Shown piece by piece: positions 50,185 to 57,385 of a DNA stretch of 64,000 bases; positions within the stretch are counted from its first letter, which is position 1; each line of letters starts with the position of its first letter. Origin of the DNA: Gemmatimonadota bacterium. Lineage in GTDB: Bacteria; Gemmatimonadota; Gemmatimonadetes; Gemmatimonadales; Gemmatimonadaceae. The stretch lies in assembly GCA_016182795.1 (NCBI GenBank), contig JACPFW010000025.1, forward strand, positions 1 to 64,000, in the 5' to 3' direction. The notes beneath the pieces were generated by a model that saw only the letters and a list, made by a program, of their open reading frames with translations, did no database searches and had not been told where the DNA came from. The translations under genes were made by a program, and so were the position numbers.

Positions 50185-50283
50185 GGCGGGGGCCGGGTGG
50201 CTTCCCGCCCTTCGTCCTATCCGTATCATTATCCCGTATCGGTATCGTCTATCCGAATCCGAAATCCGCATTCGTAGTTCTCC

Positions 50284-50368
50284 GCCGGGGTGGCGAAACT
50301 GGCTAGACGCAAGGGACTTAAAATCCCTCGGGAGCAATCCCATCCGGGTTCGATTCCCGGCCCCGGCA
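50284..50368 (+). tRNA. tRNA-Leu (TAA)
   Basis: An 85-base class II tRNA. Acceptor arms GCCGGGG/CCCCGGC pair perfectly, the anticodon loop CTTAAAA (anticodon TAA, 50319-50321) is closed by AGGGA/TCCCT, a long variable arm follows and the T-arm contains GGTTCGATTCC. No CCA is encoded. The 3' 52 bases are the left boundary of the integrated element and are repeated at 57152. Confidence 0.97.
50317..50368. other. attL (3' part of tRNA-Leu)
   Basis: Fifty-two bases starting CTTAAAATCCCTCGGGAGCA and ending GGCCCCGGCA, identical to 57152-57203. The identity begins exactly at the first base of the anticodon loop, a frequent crossover point for tyrosine integrases. Confidence 0.95.
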
Positions 50369-50470
50369 CTGTTGCAGTAGAAGGAGTTACGTGACTGACT
50401 ATACCGGCCACGCTGTCGGAAAACGCTTCGACTGTGTCCAAGATCGGCACCAGTCCGGTGGGGTCTGTGG

Positions 50471-51550
50471 TCATACGGCCCCCCGCTCACGGACGCGGCG
50501 CAGGTCTTCGGCGCGCGGTTGGTAGCGGCCGTAGAGCTTCAGAACCAGTGAAGCGTCACGATGGCCTAGGTTCGAGGCGATGATCTGGGGCTCGACGCCC
50601 TGCTTCATCCAGCGCACGGCGATGCTATGGCGCGCGTCGTGCATGCGGTACTCGGGATTCAGGCCGGTCGCCGCCAGCGCGTCGCGATGAGCCTTGCGGG
50701 CCCCTTCGTACGTAAGGCCGTCGAAGACGAACGCGTCAGGTAGCTTGTCAGCGAACACGCGGCGAAGGATGGGCCACGCCCAGTCTTCGACGATGACGGT
50801 CCGCGCACGCCACTCGTTCTTGCTACCCAGCACGAAGACGACTTTTTCGGTTTCCCAGATATCGCGACGTCGAACGCGAAGGGCCGCGCTGATCTCGACA
50901 CCGGCGGCTTCACGCAAGGCAGCAAGCGCTGCGTAGGGAGACGGCTGGGCCTCCACGAGACGTCGCTGGTCGGCTTGGTCTAGGAACTGCGTTCGTCCAG
51001 GGTTCGGGCGGGGAGCACGGATATCGCGGAGCGGGTTGTGCTCGATTACCTCGATCTCTACGAGGTAGTTGGCGAACGAGGACCACGCGGCATGATATCG
51101 CCGTCTTGTGGAACCACTGGTCGCGAGCTGCTGCAGAGCCGCCGAGAGGTCACGGCGACGAAACCGGGACCGGGGGAAGGGAACTCCACTCGGAATCAGC
51201 ACCCGCAACTGGCTCCTGTACTTCGCGACCGTCGCTTTGCCCGCACGGCGTTCGGCCCACGAGATCCACCCGTCAACAAAAGTGTTAAGATCAGCATCGG
51301 AGATTAGCGCGCGATGCCGTTCCAACGGCTCTCCCTCGCTGCGCCACGCGTCGAGAAGTTCTCCGATGCCGTCGGGGCGTGTCTGCGCCGCGAGTAGGAT
51401 GGGCCATTCGCGAAGCGCGGCGAGCCGCGCCAGCATGGTCTCAGCCTCGCGAGCGACCGAATGAACTGTCGTGCCGAGCGAAATCCGCTTGCGACGGCCG
51501 CCCGGCTGGCGGAGGTACGCCCAGTACACGCGTCCGCGTTTCCAAGCCAT
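50471..51550 (-). CDS. Tyrosine recombinase (site-specific integrase)
   Basis: 359 residues. An N-terminal Arap-type strand (R-G-R-V-Y-W-A-Y-L-R) and a SAM-like core-binding domain (about 85-180) precede the catalytic domain. Box II is H-D-A-R-H-S-I-A-V-R (His at about 304), followed by N-L-G-H-R-D-A-S-L-V-L-K-L-Y-G-R-Y with the nucleophile Tyr at about 340. Box I, normally T-G-x-R-x-S-E, reads A-G-V-E-I-S-A, so the first catalytic Arg appears to be Glu (about 219). The ATG at 51550 has GGGGAGG at a good distance and overlaps the upstream AlpA-like gene (TAATG). It lies about 100 bases from attL, as expected for its own element. Confidence 0.92.
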   Translation of the reverse strand: MAWKRGRVYWAYLRQPGGRRKRISLGTTVHSVAREAETMLARLAALREWPILLAAQTRPDGIGELLDAWRSEGEPLERHRALISDADLNTFVDGWISWAERRAGKATVAKYRSQLRVLIPSGVPFPRSRFRRRDLSAALQQLATSGSTRRRYHAAWSSFANYLVEIEVIEHNPLRDIRAPRPNPGRTQFLDQADQRRLVEAQPSPYAALAALREAAGVEISAALRVRRRDIWETEKVVFVLGSKNEWRARTVIVEDWAWPILRRVFADKLPDAFVFDGLTYEGARKAHRDALAATGLNPEYRMHDARHSIAVRWMKQGVEPQIIASNLGHRDASLVLKLYGRYQPRAEDLRRVRERGAV

Positions 51551-51801
51551 TAGGACCTCCCCGCGGCGTCTGGTGCCGCCCGGCCGGCGATGAAGGCCTT
51601 CAGGTCGGTTTCCCGATAGCGTGGCATAGACTTGCGGCTGGACGGGGATGCGAGGTCCACGACTGGAATGTCCTTGTTGTTCTCCAGCCACCGCATCGAG
51701 ACACCGAGAATCGCGGCGGCATCCCTGCGCCGGAATAGTCGGTCGCCGTTGGCGGCGCTCGGTGTCTGTACTAAATTGGAAATGCGCGAGTCTCGATGCA
51801 T
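51550..51801 (-). CDS. AlpA-like helix-turn-helix protein (probable excisionase)
   Basis: 83 residues. A winged/AlpA-type HTH is visible as R-L-F-R-R-R-D-A-A-A-I-L-G-V-S-M-R-W-L-E, followed by basic residues and a Y-R-E-T-D-L-K-A-F-I helix, as in MerR-like excisionase and AlpA proteins. Its TAA overlaps the integrase ATG, the classic xis-int arrangement. Such proteins steer integrase to excision; this role is inferred. Confidence 0.8.
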   Translation of the reverse strand: MHRDSRISNLVQTPSAANGDRLFRRRDAAAILGVSMRWLENNKDIPVVDLASPSSRKSMPRYRETDLKAFIAGRAAPDAAGRS

Positions 51802-51823
51802 CGTCGATTCTCCGTGAGGTTCT

Positions 51824-51871
51824 GCGAACGTGCCCGCGTCTCTTCAGGATTGACGGGCACGTTCGCTTTTT
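51824..51871 (+). terminator. 13-bp perfect hairpin with T-tract on the plus strand, inside the minus-strand integrase operon
   Basis: GCGAACGTGCCCG (51824-51836) pairs perfectly with CGGGCACGTTCGC (51854-51866) around a 17-base loop, followed by five T on the plus strand. It lies between the small acidic protein gene and the AlpA-like gene. As an intrinsic terminator it works on plus-strand transcripts only; on the minus strand the hairpin has no T-tract but could still slow polymerase. Confidence 0.85.
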
Positions 51872-51875
51872 GCGG

Positions 51876-52022
51876 CTACTCGTCCTCTTCGATGAAGACG
51901 TCTTCGTCGTCATCATCCGACTCTTCGGGCTCCAGGTACTGAGCCGTCAGGTCGTAGAGTCCGCCGACGAGGTCGCGAAGATCGCGGTTCTCCGCCTCGA
52001 TCTCAGCTTTCGTGCGTCCCAT
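51876..52022 (-). CDS. 48-residue acidic small protein
   Basis: The frame M-G-R-T-K-A-E-I-E-A-E-N-R-D-L-R-D-L starts at an ATG with GGGAGG six bases upstream and ends at a TAG at 51878-51876. An amphipathic helix of about 25 residues is followed by an almost purely acidic tail (E-E-S-D-D-D-D-E-D-V-F-I-E-E-D-E). It lies 33 bases after the regulator gene and before the AlpA-like gene, in the same direction. Acidic small proteins in mobile elements often act as DNA mimics or anti-defence proteins, which here is speculation. Coding is supported by the ribosome-binding site, position and frame, not by homology I recognise. Confidence 0.7.
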   Translation of the reverse strand: MGRTKAEIEAENRDLRDLVGGLYDLTAQYLEPEESDDDDEDVFIEEDE

Positions 52023-52055
52023 GCTGCACCTCCCACTCTGCACGTTCTCTCATGC

Positions 52056-52427
52056 TCACCGCTCCTTCGGCGGGAAGAAGCCGCGAGGGACTGGGCGACA
52101 TTCGAAGCCGTACCTCTCCGCGAACTTCCGAAGTTCGGAAAGGCGGATGACCTTCACCGCCTCCAATTCAGGTCGAGGGTGGACCTTTTCCCATCGAATC
52201 TTCCCCTCCTTTGCCCAGTTGTAGATCGCCATACGCGAAACCGGCTTACCGCCTCGCTGGATGAGCGTGGCGGCTTCTTGGAACGTGACCAGTCCCGCCG
52301 CCTCGACGGCGCGATGGTATCGTCCGCGAGCGGTCTCCTTGACCAGCAGGGCGTTCTCTCTGTCCATCCAGTAGCCCTCCAGCTCATACTCGCCTTGCTT
52401 GCCGTCCCCGGAACGGTAGTAGGCCAT
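52056..52427 (-). CDS. Helix-turn-helix regulator of the integrated element
   Basis: 123 residues. The central HTH reads V-T-F-Q-E-A-A-T-L-I-Q-R and M-A-I-Y-N-W-A-K-E-G-K-I, typical of DNA-binding proteins from mobile elements. The ATG at 52427 has GGAGGT seven bases upstream, and a strong promoter lies just upstream. It is the first gene of the minus-strand operon ending in the integrase and is probably its regulator. Confidence 0.75.
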   Translation of the reverse strand: MAYYRSGDGKQGEYELEGYWMDRENALLVKETARGRYHRAVEAAGLVTFQEAATLIQRGGKPVSRMAIYNWAKEGKIRWEKVHPRPELEAVKVIRLSELRKFAERYGFECRPVPRGFFPPKER

Positions 52428-52446
52428 TGCACCTCCGTTACGCGAC

Positions 52447-52475
52447 AACATTGTGGTGGCGAGGCAATCTGTCAA
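52447..52475 (-). promoter_or_regulatory. Strong promoter for the element's regulator-integrase operon
   Basis: On the minus strand TTGACA (52475-52470) and AATGTT (52452-52447) are separated by 17 bases. The -10 box overlaps the short palindrome ACAACATTGT, a possible operator. The start codon is about 20 bases beyond the -10 box. Confidence 0.8.
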
Positions 52476-52910
52476 GTAGTAGCAGGCGGCGCACTCGTAA
52501 TAGACCTTCTGAAGTTGTAAAGTAGGCGGCGTTTGTGAGTTCATTCTCAATCACTGAAATTGCGTTTTCGGCTGCGTTTTCAGCTGCATTCTCGTTCATT
52601 TCAACGATTTCACAATGCGACCTGAGGCTGTACACGTAGCGACGCACTGTTTGGCCTTTGTCGGGGCCTACTTGGCACGCGCCGTCCGCAATTGCGGTGC
52701 GGTAGGTGGCGGGTGAGCCGGACAGTATCTGCGGTTGGGACTGCGTATCGCTCCCCGGCTCCGATGAGCGCCGAGCTTTGCGCAGCGACTATCGACCGAC
52801 GACGTGATAACCCGAAGGCGACGACTCCCGCGCGCGTCAGTGCTTGCGCTGCGAACGACTGCTGCGCACTCTAATCCGCGTATTTCACCCTGATTGGGAG
52901 CGAGCGAAAG
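52476..52910. other. Gene-free divergent control region of the element
   Basis: Between the minus-strand operon and the plus-strand cargo lie 435 bases without a supported gene. It holds GAAAACGCA direct repeats near 52560-52585, which could be iterons or simple sequence, and a weak TTGCGC/CTAATC promoter candidate upstream of the TIR-like gene. I see no other structure in it. Confidence 0.5.
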
Positions 52911-53675
52911 ATGAACACCGCCATATCGGCGCGCCTCGTCAAGTTGATCGCCGAGGGGGAGGGCCTGAGCAACGAAAGGCAGATAGAACTGTGGTCGACA
53001 GGAGTCTACTCGTTCCTAGGCACTGCCTTAGGGCCCGGCGAGGCAGAGGCGTTCTTGCGATTGCAGCACACCTTTGACGAGTATAAACAGCACGCTCTTC
53101 GCATCGGTTACCTTCAAGGACTCGTGGCGAAGGCGGAAGCCGACGCGAGCCCAGTGTCAACGGACCCAGCTGCCAACGTGACTGCGCCGGTCGTCGCCAC
53201 CGGCTCCACGCCCTCTGCGAGTTCACGCAAGGTATTTGTCGTTCATGGACACGACGGTGAGGCTAAGGAGACGACGGCGCGCTTCCTTGCGAAACTCGCG
53301 CTACAGCCCGTCATCCTTCATGAGCAGCCAAATGCTGGTCGCACAATTATCGAGAAGTTCGAGACTTACTCGGGCGATATCGCCTTCGCAGTAGTCCTAC
53401 TCACTCCAGACGACGTGGGCGCTACGGCGACTGCTGCAGAGGAACTCAAGCCGAGGGCACGTCAGAATGTCATCCTTGAGCTAGGTTACTTCATCGGCAG
53501 GCTCGGTCGCACAAACGTCTGTGCTTTGCACAGGGGCGGCGTTGAGCTTCCATCTGACTATCAGGGTGTTTTGTACGTAGAGATGGATGCCGGAGGCGCC
53601 TGGAAGGCGAAACTCGCCCAGGAGCTCGTGCAGGCAAAACTCCCTATCGAACTGACCGGGTTGCTTGATGGCTAG
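52911..53675 (+). CDS. TIR-like domain protein (predicted NAD-degrading effector)
   Basis: 254 residues. Residues 1-90 are helical, followed by a low-complexity linker rich in Ser, Thr, Pro and Ala (85-107). The TIR-like domain (PF10137 type, also seen as a CBASS effector) starts V-F-V-V-H-G-H-D-G-E-A-K near 108. It contains L-H-E-Q-P-N-A-G-R-T-I-I-E-K-F, V-L-L-T-P-D-D-V-G and Q-N-V-I-L-E-L-G-Y-F-I-G-R-L-G-R, with the likely catalytic Glu at 190. Related domains deplete NAD+ to stop phage spread. No cyclic-nucleotide synthase is nearby, so its trigger is unknown. The ATG at 52911 follows AGCGAGCGAAAG. It is the first cargo gene of the element and has lower GC than the host. Confidence 0.88.
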   Translation: MNTAISARLVKLIAEGEGLSNERQIELWSTGVYSFLGTALGPGEAEAFLRLQHTFDEYKQHALRIGYLQGLVAKAEADASPVSTDPAANVTAPVVATGSTPSASSRKVFVVHGHDGEAKETTARFLAKLALQPVILHEQPNAGRTIIEKFETYSGDIAFAVVLLTPDDVGATATAAEELKPRARQNVILELGYFIGRLGRTNVCALHRGGVELPSDYQGVLYVEMDAGGAWKAKLAQELVQAKLPIELTGLLDG

Positions 53676-53913
53676 CCGGGCGTTCGTGGAAACGCTGCGT
53701 GAGCGTCGGCAGGCGACATCTGTCTTGGGTCTACCGAACTGCCTTGCGGTGTTCTCTCGCGTACGAAGCACGTGAAAGCGCTGCGTGGCTTCAGTCTTGG
53801 AGCTCTTAGCACTTGGAGAGAAGCCGTTGCGCGCCTACCACGTGAACTGCCATAACTCGCGTGAGGCGTAGTACAGGTGATTGTCACCATGAAACTTGGT
53901 AAATGAGATCAAG

Positions 53914-54975
53914 ATGCCGACGTTCACCCGGCGTGGAGAACATCCTGTCACTGCGGACGCATTTGACCTTGCCGCTCGCCTGGCAACGGAAAGCGGACAA
54001 GGACTGCGGGACTTCTTGGCCAGTGGCGACTCCAGCAGTCTCTTGGAGCGCACCGTAAGGCAGTCAGGCAGTGCTGTGCGATTGCATGGCAGGCGAGTCG
54101 AAGAGATGTTCGGGTACGTGGTCGCCGTCCTCGGGAGGGCCGAGGCCATAAAGAGAGAGGACGGCGGTGCGCTGATCGTGCGCGAAGGCGCGAATGTCAC
54201 AGTGCCGGACTATCGAATAGTCCTGCGAGACCATGCCGAGATTCTGGTTGAGGTCAAGAACTGCCATCACGCCTCGCCTAAGAGACCAATGAGGCTGAGA
54301 CGTACGTATCTCGACGGCCTGCTAGCGTATGGTCAGCTATTCGCGCGTCCCGTATATGTGGCTGTCTACTGGTCTCGATGGCGCACGTGGTCACTGCACC
54401 CAGTAGAGGACCTTCTGCTGGCGTGCGAACAGCGAATCGACTTGTCGATGCTGACTGCGTTTCCCGCTTCTCACATGCACGTTCTGGGAGACGTGTGGCT
54501 CGGCACCGTGTACCCGTTGCGCTTCCGGCTTCGGGTGGACGCCGAGCAGCTCGGAGACGGTACCGAGCGATCCGATTACAAAGTGACGATACGAGAAGTA
54601 CAGATGTCCGCCGCAGGAGTCGAGCTCCTTAACGATGTTGAGAAGAACATAGCGTGGAGTTTCATGCAATACGGACAATGGCATGAAGAAGGACCGACTC
54701 CAGTCTTCGATGGCAAGGCGCTCACAGCCATTGATTTCGTCTATACTCCTGAGAAGGCCGACGACAGTCAGGACTTCGCAGTCCTCGCGGCGGCAAGCGT
54801 CTTGGCGGCTGGTCAATTCAATGCTATCACCACACGGGACGGTGTTGTCACAAGGTTGCACACGAGTAGCATTCATGAACCGCAGTACCCGCGAGGAGGT
54901 ACTCAATACGTCAGCGAGACCCTGCCCATCTGGAGGCTTGCGATGACTCCGACGCCAATCCAGCAGTGGGAGTGA
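53914..54975 (+). CDS. PD-(D/E)XK nuclease-like protein
   Basis: 353 residues from the ATG at 53914 (a TTG at 53896 is also in frame). A candidate nuclease core is V-T-V-P-D-Y with Asp at about 99, then 13 residues later E-V-K (Glu 113, Lys 115), preceded by an acidic helix R-R-V-E-E-M-F-G-Y and followed by A-Y-G-Q-L-F-A-R-P-V-Y. This order fits restriction-endonuclease-like folds. The C-terminal 200 residues match nothing I recognise. It starts 238 bases after the TIR-like gene and is followed by the DUF4145 gene after about 100 bases. Function is predicted: nucleic-acid cleavage, target unknown. Confidence 0.65.
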   Translation: MPTFTRRGEHPVTADAFDLAARLATESGQGLRDFLASGDSSSLLERTVRQSGSAVRLHGRRVEEMFGYVVAVLGRAEAIKREDGGALIVREGANVTVPDYRIVLRDHAEILVEVKNCHHASPKRPMRLRRTYLDGLLAYGQLFARPVYVAVYWSRWRTWSLHPVEDLLLACEQRIDLSMLTAFPASHMHVLGDVWLGTVYPLRFRLRVDAEQLGDGTERSDYKVTIREVQMSAAGVELLNDVEKNIAWSFMQYGQWHEEGPTPVFDGKALTAIDFVYTPEKADDSQDFAVLAAASVLAAGQFNAITTRDGVVTRLHTSSIHEPQYPRGGTQYVSETLPIWRLAMTPTPIQQWE

Positions 54976-55079
54976 GCGCTTCTGTCACTCACCTGCCACG
55001 AGACAAGCGGACTAGGTTTGTCGTCGTCCGGTGAGGACGAAGGACATGTTCACGACGGACCTATACGTAGAGGGCACGA

Positions 55080-55733
55080 ATGGCTCGCAGCTCGCAGGAC
55101 CTCTTCTGCACTCAGTGCAATCTCGTAGTGGTCGCACGGGAGATCGCCGTAGGTCACGGCGATCTGCGGAGCGACGCCATTAACCCGCTGGACGAGATTG
55201 ACGCGGAGTACCGCAGCGAAGTCTACACTGTCCTCATCTGCCCGCGTTGTGCGAGTCCCTTCCTCGTGCGAGAGTCGATCTGGGGCATCCCAGCGGAGTT
55301 TGAGACGGTAACGGATACGACAGTGCTCTATCCCCAGCTCTCGCGAGTCGTCCCGGCGGACGCGCCCGAGTCGGTCTCACGCGCCTGGGACCAGGCATCG
55401 AAGTCGTTCAACGCCGCACTCTACGAACCCGCTGCAATCATGTGCCGACGCTGCCTCGAGGGCGTGTGCGTCGCATTTGGGGCAACTGGGCGCAATCTCG
55501 CAGCCAAGTTGGACTCGCTCGCGTCTGCCGGAGTGATTGACACGCGCCTCAATGAGTGGGCTCACAGCGTCCGGGTTGTCGGCAACGAGGCCGCTCACGA
55601 CGTGTCGGTCGCGATTGAAAAGGAAGATGCAAGAGACGCGCTTGATTTTACGGAAGCGCTCCTCCTCTATGTATTCACGCTTCGGCGGAAGTTCGAGCGT
55701 TTTCAGGAGCGAAGAAGGCCACAGTCCGACTGA
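55080..55733 (+). CDS. DUF4145 protein with zinc ribbon
   Basis: 217 residues. The N-terminus has a zinc ribbon with C-T-Q-C (10-13) and C-P-R-C (54-57). The rest is an all-helical DUF4145 domain with A-A-I-M-C-R-R-C-L-E-G-V and L-N-E-W-A-H-S-V-R-V-V-G-N-E-A-A-H-D. Such domains are common in phage-defence and restriction loci and are often grouped with HEPN-like folds; the spacing R-x7-H differs from the classic HEPN RNase motif, so cleavage activity is uncertain. It is the third plus-strand cargo gene, converging on rep with a 55-base gap. Confidence 0.78.
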   Translation: MARSSQDLFCTQCNLVVVAREIAVGHGDLRSDAINPLDEIDAEYRSEVYTVLICPRCASPFLVRESIWGIPAEFETVTDTTVLYPQLSRVVPADAPESVSRAWDQASKSFNAALYEPAAIMCRRCLEGVCVAFGATGRNLAAKLDSLASAGVIDTRLNEWAHSVRVVGNEAAHDVSVAIEKEDARDALDFTEALLLYVFTLRRKFERFQERRRPQSD

Positions 55734-55788
55734 GGCGGCGCTCCCGCGAAGCTGTTACTCGTGCTGCGCTTGGCGCCATATGTGTCGT

Positions 55789-56781
55789 TCAGTGCGGGAC
55801 GCGACGGCTTTCATGGATCACTCTCAGAACAGCTTCGGCCCCACCTTGCTCGGCTGCCTCGAGGACTAGGTATTTTAAGCCGGGACGGTCCCGACACGAG
55901 TCCCATTCCCATCCTGAAAAGGTGTAGACCGCTTCCTCGACGTCCTCTGTGCCGTCCACGATCTCTTTGTCGGTGCGCTCTACGCCGATGCCGGCTGCTT
56001 CCCGCAAACCTCGCGTCCACGTGAGCAATCGCGCCCCTTTCATGCCACGACAATAGGCTTGCCAAAGCAGGGCATCGGATTCGTCTCCTGTTTGTAAGAA
56101 GTCCGCAGCCACTTGGAACAGGGAGCGGCTGGATGACCTCCCGAGCTTCCCGGCCGGGGCGACCAATTCCATTGAGAGACCAAGTTTGGTGAGGTAACTC
56201 GCGTCTGCGCACGGACGCAGGTCGCATCCGTGTACGGCGTCCGGTACCGCGGCCTCACCTAGTGAAAGTGCGACGGCACGACTCCACCGTTCGGCGATGA
56301 ACAGGCGAGCCGCATTCAGGTCGTTACTCGAGAGCCGATCGAGGAACAACAGCACGTGTAGATGGGGATGGAATCCGTTTGGACCCGCCGTGACTTCCAT
56401 GCTGCGGATTGCTCCGCGCATTCGGTAGCGTCGCTTGAAGCGCTGCCACGGTTCACCAGCTTGGACTCGCCGCCATGCCTGTGCGACACCGGCCCGAGTG
56501 CGAGTCAGGTCATCGCCGAGGCCGTGACGGACTGTGAGCGAGAGAAGAAGCAGTGAGCCACCGCTCGCGGTGTGCCATTCCACGACACGGCGCACTTCCT
56601 CCGTGCGCTCAGCGCGGATCGCGGAGCTGCATGTCAGGCACTCATGAACGGACCCGCATCGGAGAACGCCGTGGTAATGTGCGCGACCGCTTCTGAGTGC
56701 CACTTCGACCGCTGGTGCAATCCGGACCCTACCGCACTTCGCGACGCGAGACCGAGCGTAGGGCCGTAGTGCGTCCTTCAC
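55789..56781 (-). CDS. Rolling-circle replication initiator protein
   Basis: About 330 residues. A zinc-finger-like segment C-G-S-V-H-E-C-L-T-C occurs near residue 45. The HUH motif appears as G-F-H-P-H-L-H-V-L-L-F-L near 140, and the nicking Tyr is probably in A-S-Y-L-T-K-L-G near 192. This order is typical of Rep proteins of actinobacterial-type rolling-circle plasmids and integrative elements. The start is uncertain: a GTG at 56781 is the first sensible codon after the hairpin cluster, while the frame stays open to 57558 through attR, which cannot be coding. Rep would nick the origin and start replication of the excised element. Confidence 0.85.
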   Translation of the reverse strand: MKDALRPYARSRVAKCGRVRIAPAVEVALRSGRAHYHGVLRCGSVHECLTCSSAIRAERTEEVRRVVEWHTASGGSLLLLSLTVRHGLGDDLTRTRAGVAQAWRRVQAGEPWQRFKRRYRMRGAIRSMEVTAGPNGFHPHLHVLLFLDRLSSNDLNAARLFIAERWSRAVALSLGEAAVPDAVHGCDLRPCADASYLTKLGLSMELVAPAGKLGRSSSRSLFQVAADFLQTGDESDALLWQAYCRGMKGARLLTWTRGLREAAGIGVERTDKEIVDGTEDVEEAVYTFSGWEWDSCRDRPGLKYLVLEAAEQGGAEAVLRVIHESRRVPH

Positions 56782-56851
56782 CTCATAGCGGAGTCGCCGA
56801 CCCCGATCAGCGCCGCTAGGGGTAACTCTGTTCGTGTTCTTTCCAAGTGTC

Positions 56852-56926
56852 GCGGCGCTCCGCGCCGCGCGCGGGGCTCCGCCCCGCACCCCGGAGAAGC
56901 TTTTATTGGGGCGCACCCGGCGGTGC
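56852..56926. repeat. Three consecutive hairpins upstream of rep (candidate replication origin)
   Basis: GCGGCGC-TCC-GCGCCGC (56852-56868), GCGGGGC-TCC-GCCCCGC (56871-56887) and GCACC-CGGC-GGTGC (56913-56926). The first two have perfect 7-bp stems with identical TCC loops. An AT-rich AAGCTTTTATTGG lies between the second and third. Confidence 0.75.
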
Positions 56927-57151
56927 AAACTGCCACCACCGGCTGCAACCCCCGCATCCCGTTGCCGGTCTGCGCCCACGTAGCTCGGGAGCTTCTCAGG
57001 AACCCGGCTACGCGCCCTCGCGCCGTTTCCGGCGCTTCCATCCGTTGTGTCTGGTTCTGTGCTCGCGATGCTGCGCGAGCGTGCGGAACCGTGCGGCTCG
57101 GTGCGTTGTGTCTCTCTCCGTCGCCGATACCGTCCGTGATGTTCGCTAGCT
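56927..57151. other. Gene-free right end of the element
   Basis: This 225-base stretch lies between the hairpin cluster and attR. It has open frames but none with a start signal or recognisable product; the open rep frame through it is discounted. I see no other structure. Confidence 0.5.
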
Positions 57152-57203
57152 CTTAAAATCCCTCGGGAGCAATCCCATCCGGGTTCGATTCCCGGCCCCG
57201 GCA
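57152..57203. other. attR (duplicated 3' part of tRNA-Leu)
   Basis: Identical over 52 bases to 50317-50368. It lacks the acceptor and D-arm half of the tRNA, so it is not a gene but the original chromosomal tRNA end displaced by integration. Confidence 0.95.
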
Positions 57204-57385
57204 TGACGAGGCAGAGCAGCACCTGAGCGCACCGCTCGAGCAAGCCGCCGCACGGCCACGCGAGCGTCGCGTGTCCGGAATGGCCGTGTCGCAAGCCGCA
57301 CGGCGAAACTTGTGTGGACGGCTGGCGTAAGTAGGACCTGAAGCGCACGAGGCGAAGATCACTCGGCTTCTTCAGGGGCCTTCTC

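Larger units (their letters stand above)
50317..57203. mobile_element. Integrated element in tRNA-Leu (about 6.9 kb, integrase-xis-Rep type)
   Basis: The element is bounded by a perfect 52-bp direct repeat made of tRNA-Leu sequence from the anticodon loop to the 3' end. Inside, on the minus strand at the left, are integrase, AlpA-like protein, a 48-aa acidic protein and a helix-turn-helix regulator under one strong promoter. On the right, also on the minus strand, is a rolling-circle Rep with upstream hairpins. Three plus-strand cargo genes lie between them. There is no capsid, portal, relaxase or conjugation gene, so it looks like a small integrative plasmid or satellite that moves with help. 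GC content is visibly lower in 52.4-56.7 kb than in the flanking chromosome. Confidence 0.92.

Noticed and set aside
52438-52647. 69-codon minus-strand frame containing A-E-N-A repeats
   Set aside because: Overlaps the strong promoter of the regulator gene, with no good ribosome-binding site; more likely control DNA.
52911-53675. CBASS operon
   Set aside because: The TIR-like domain occurs as a CBASS effector, but no cyclase or accessory gene is adjacent.
55789-56781. Conjugative relaxase
   Set aside because: The HUH motif could suggest a relaxase, but the zinc finger and motif order fit rolling-circle Rep, and no other transfer gene is present.
57152-57203. Second tRNA-Leu gene
   Set aside because: Only the 3' 52 bases are present; there is no 5' acceptor or D-arm.
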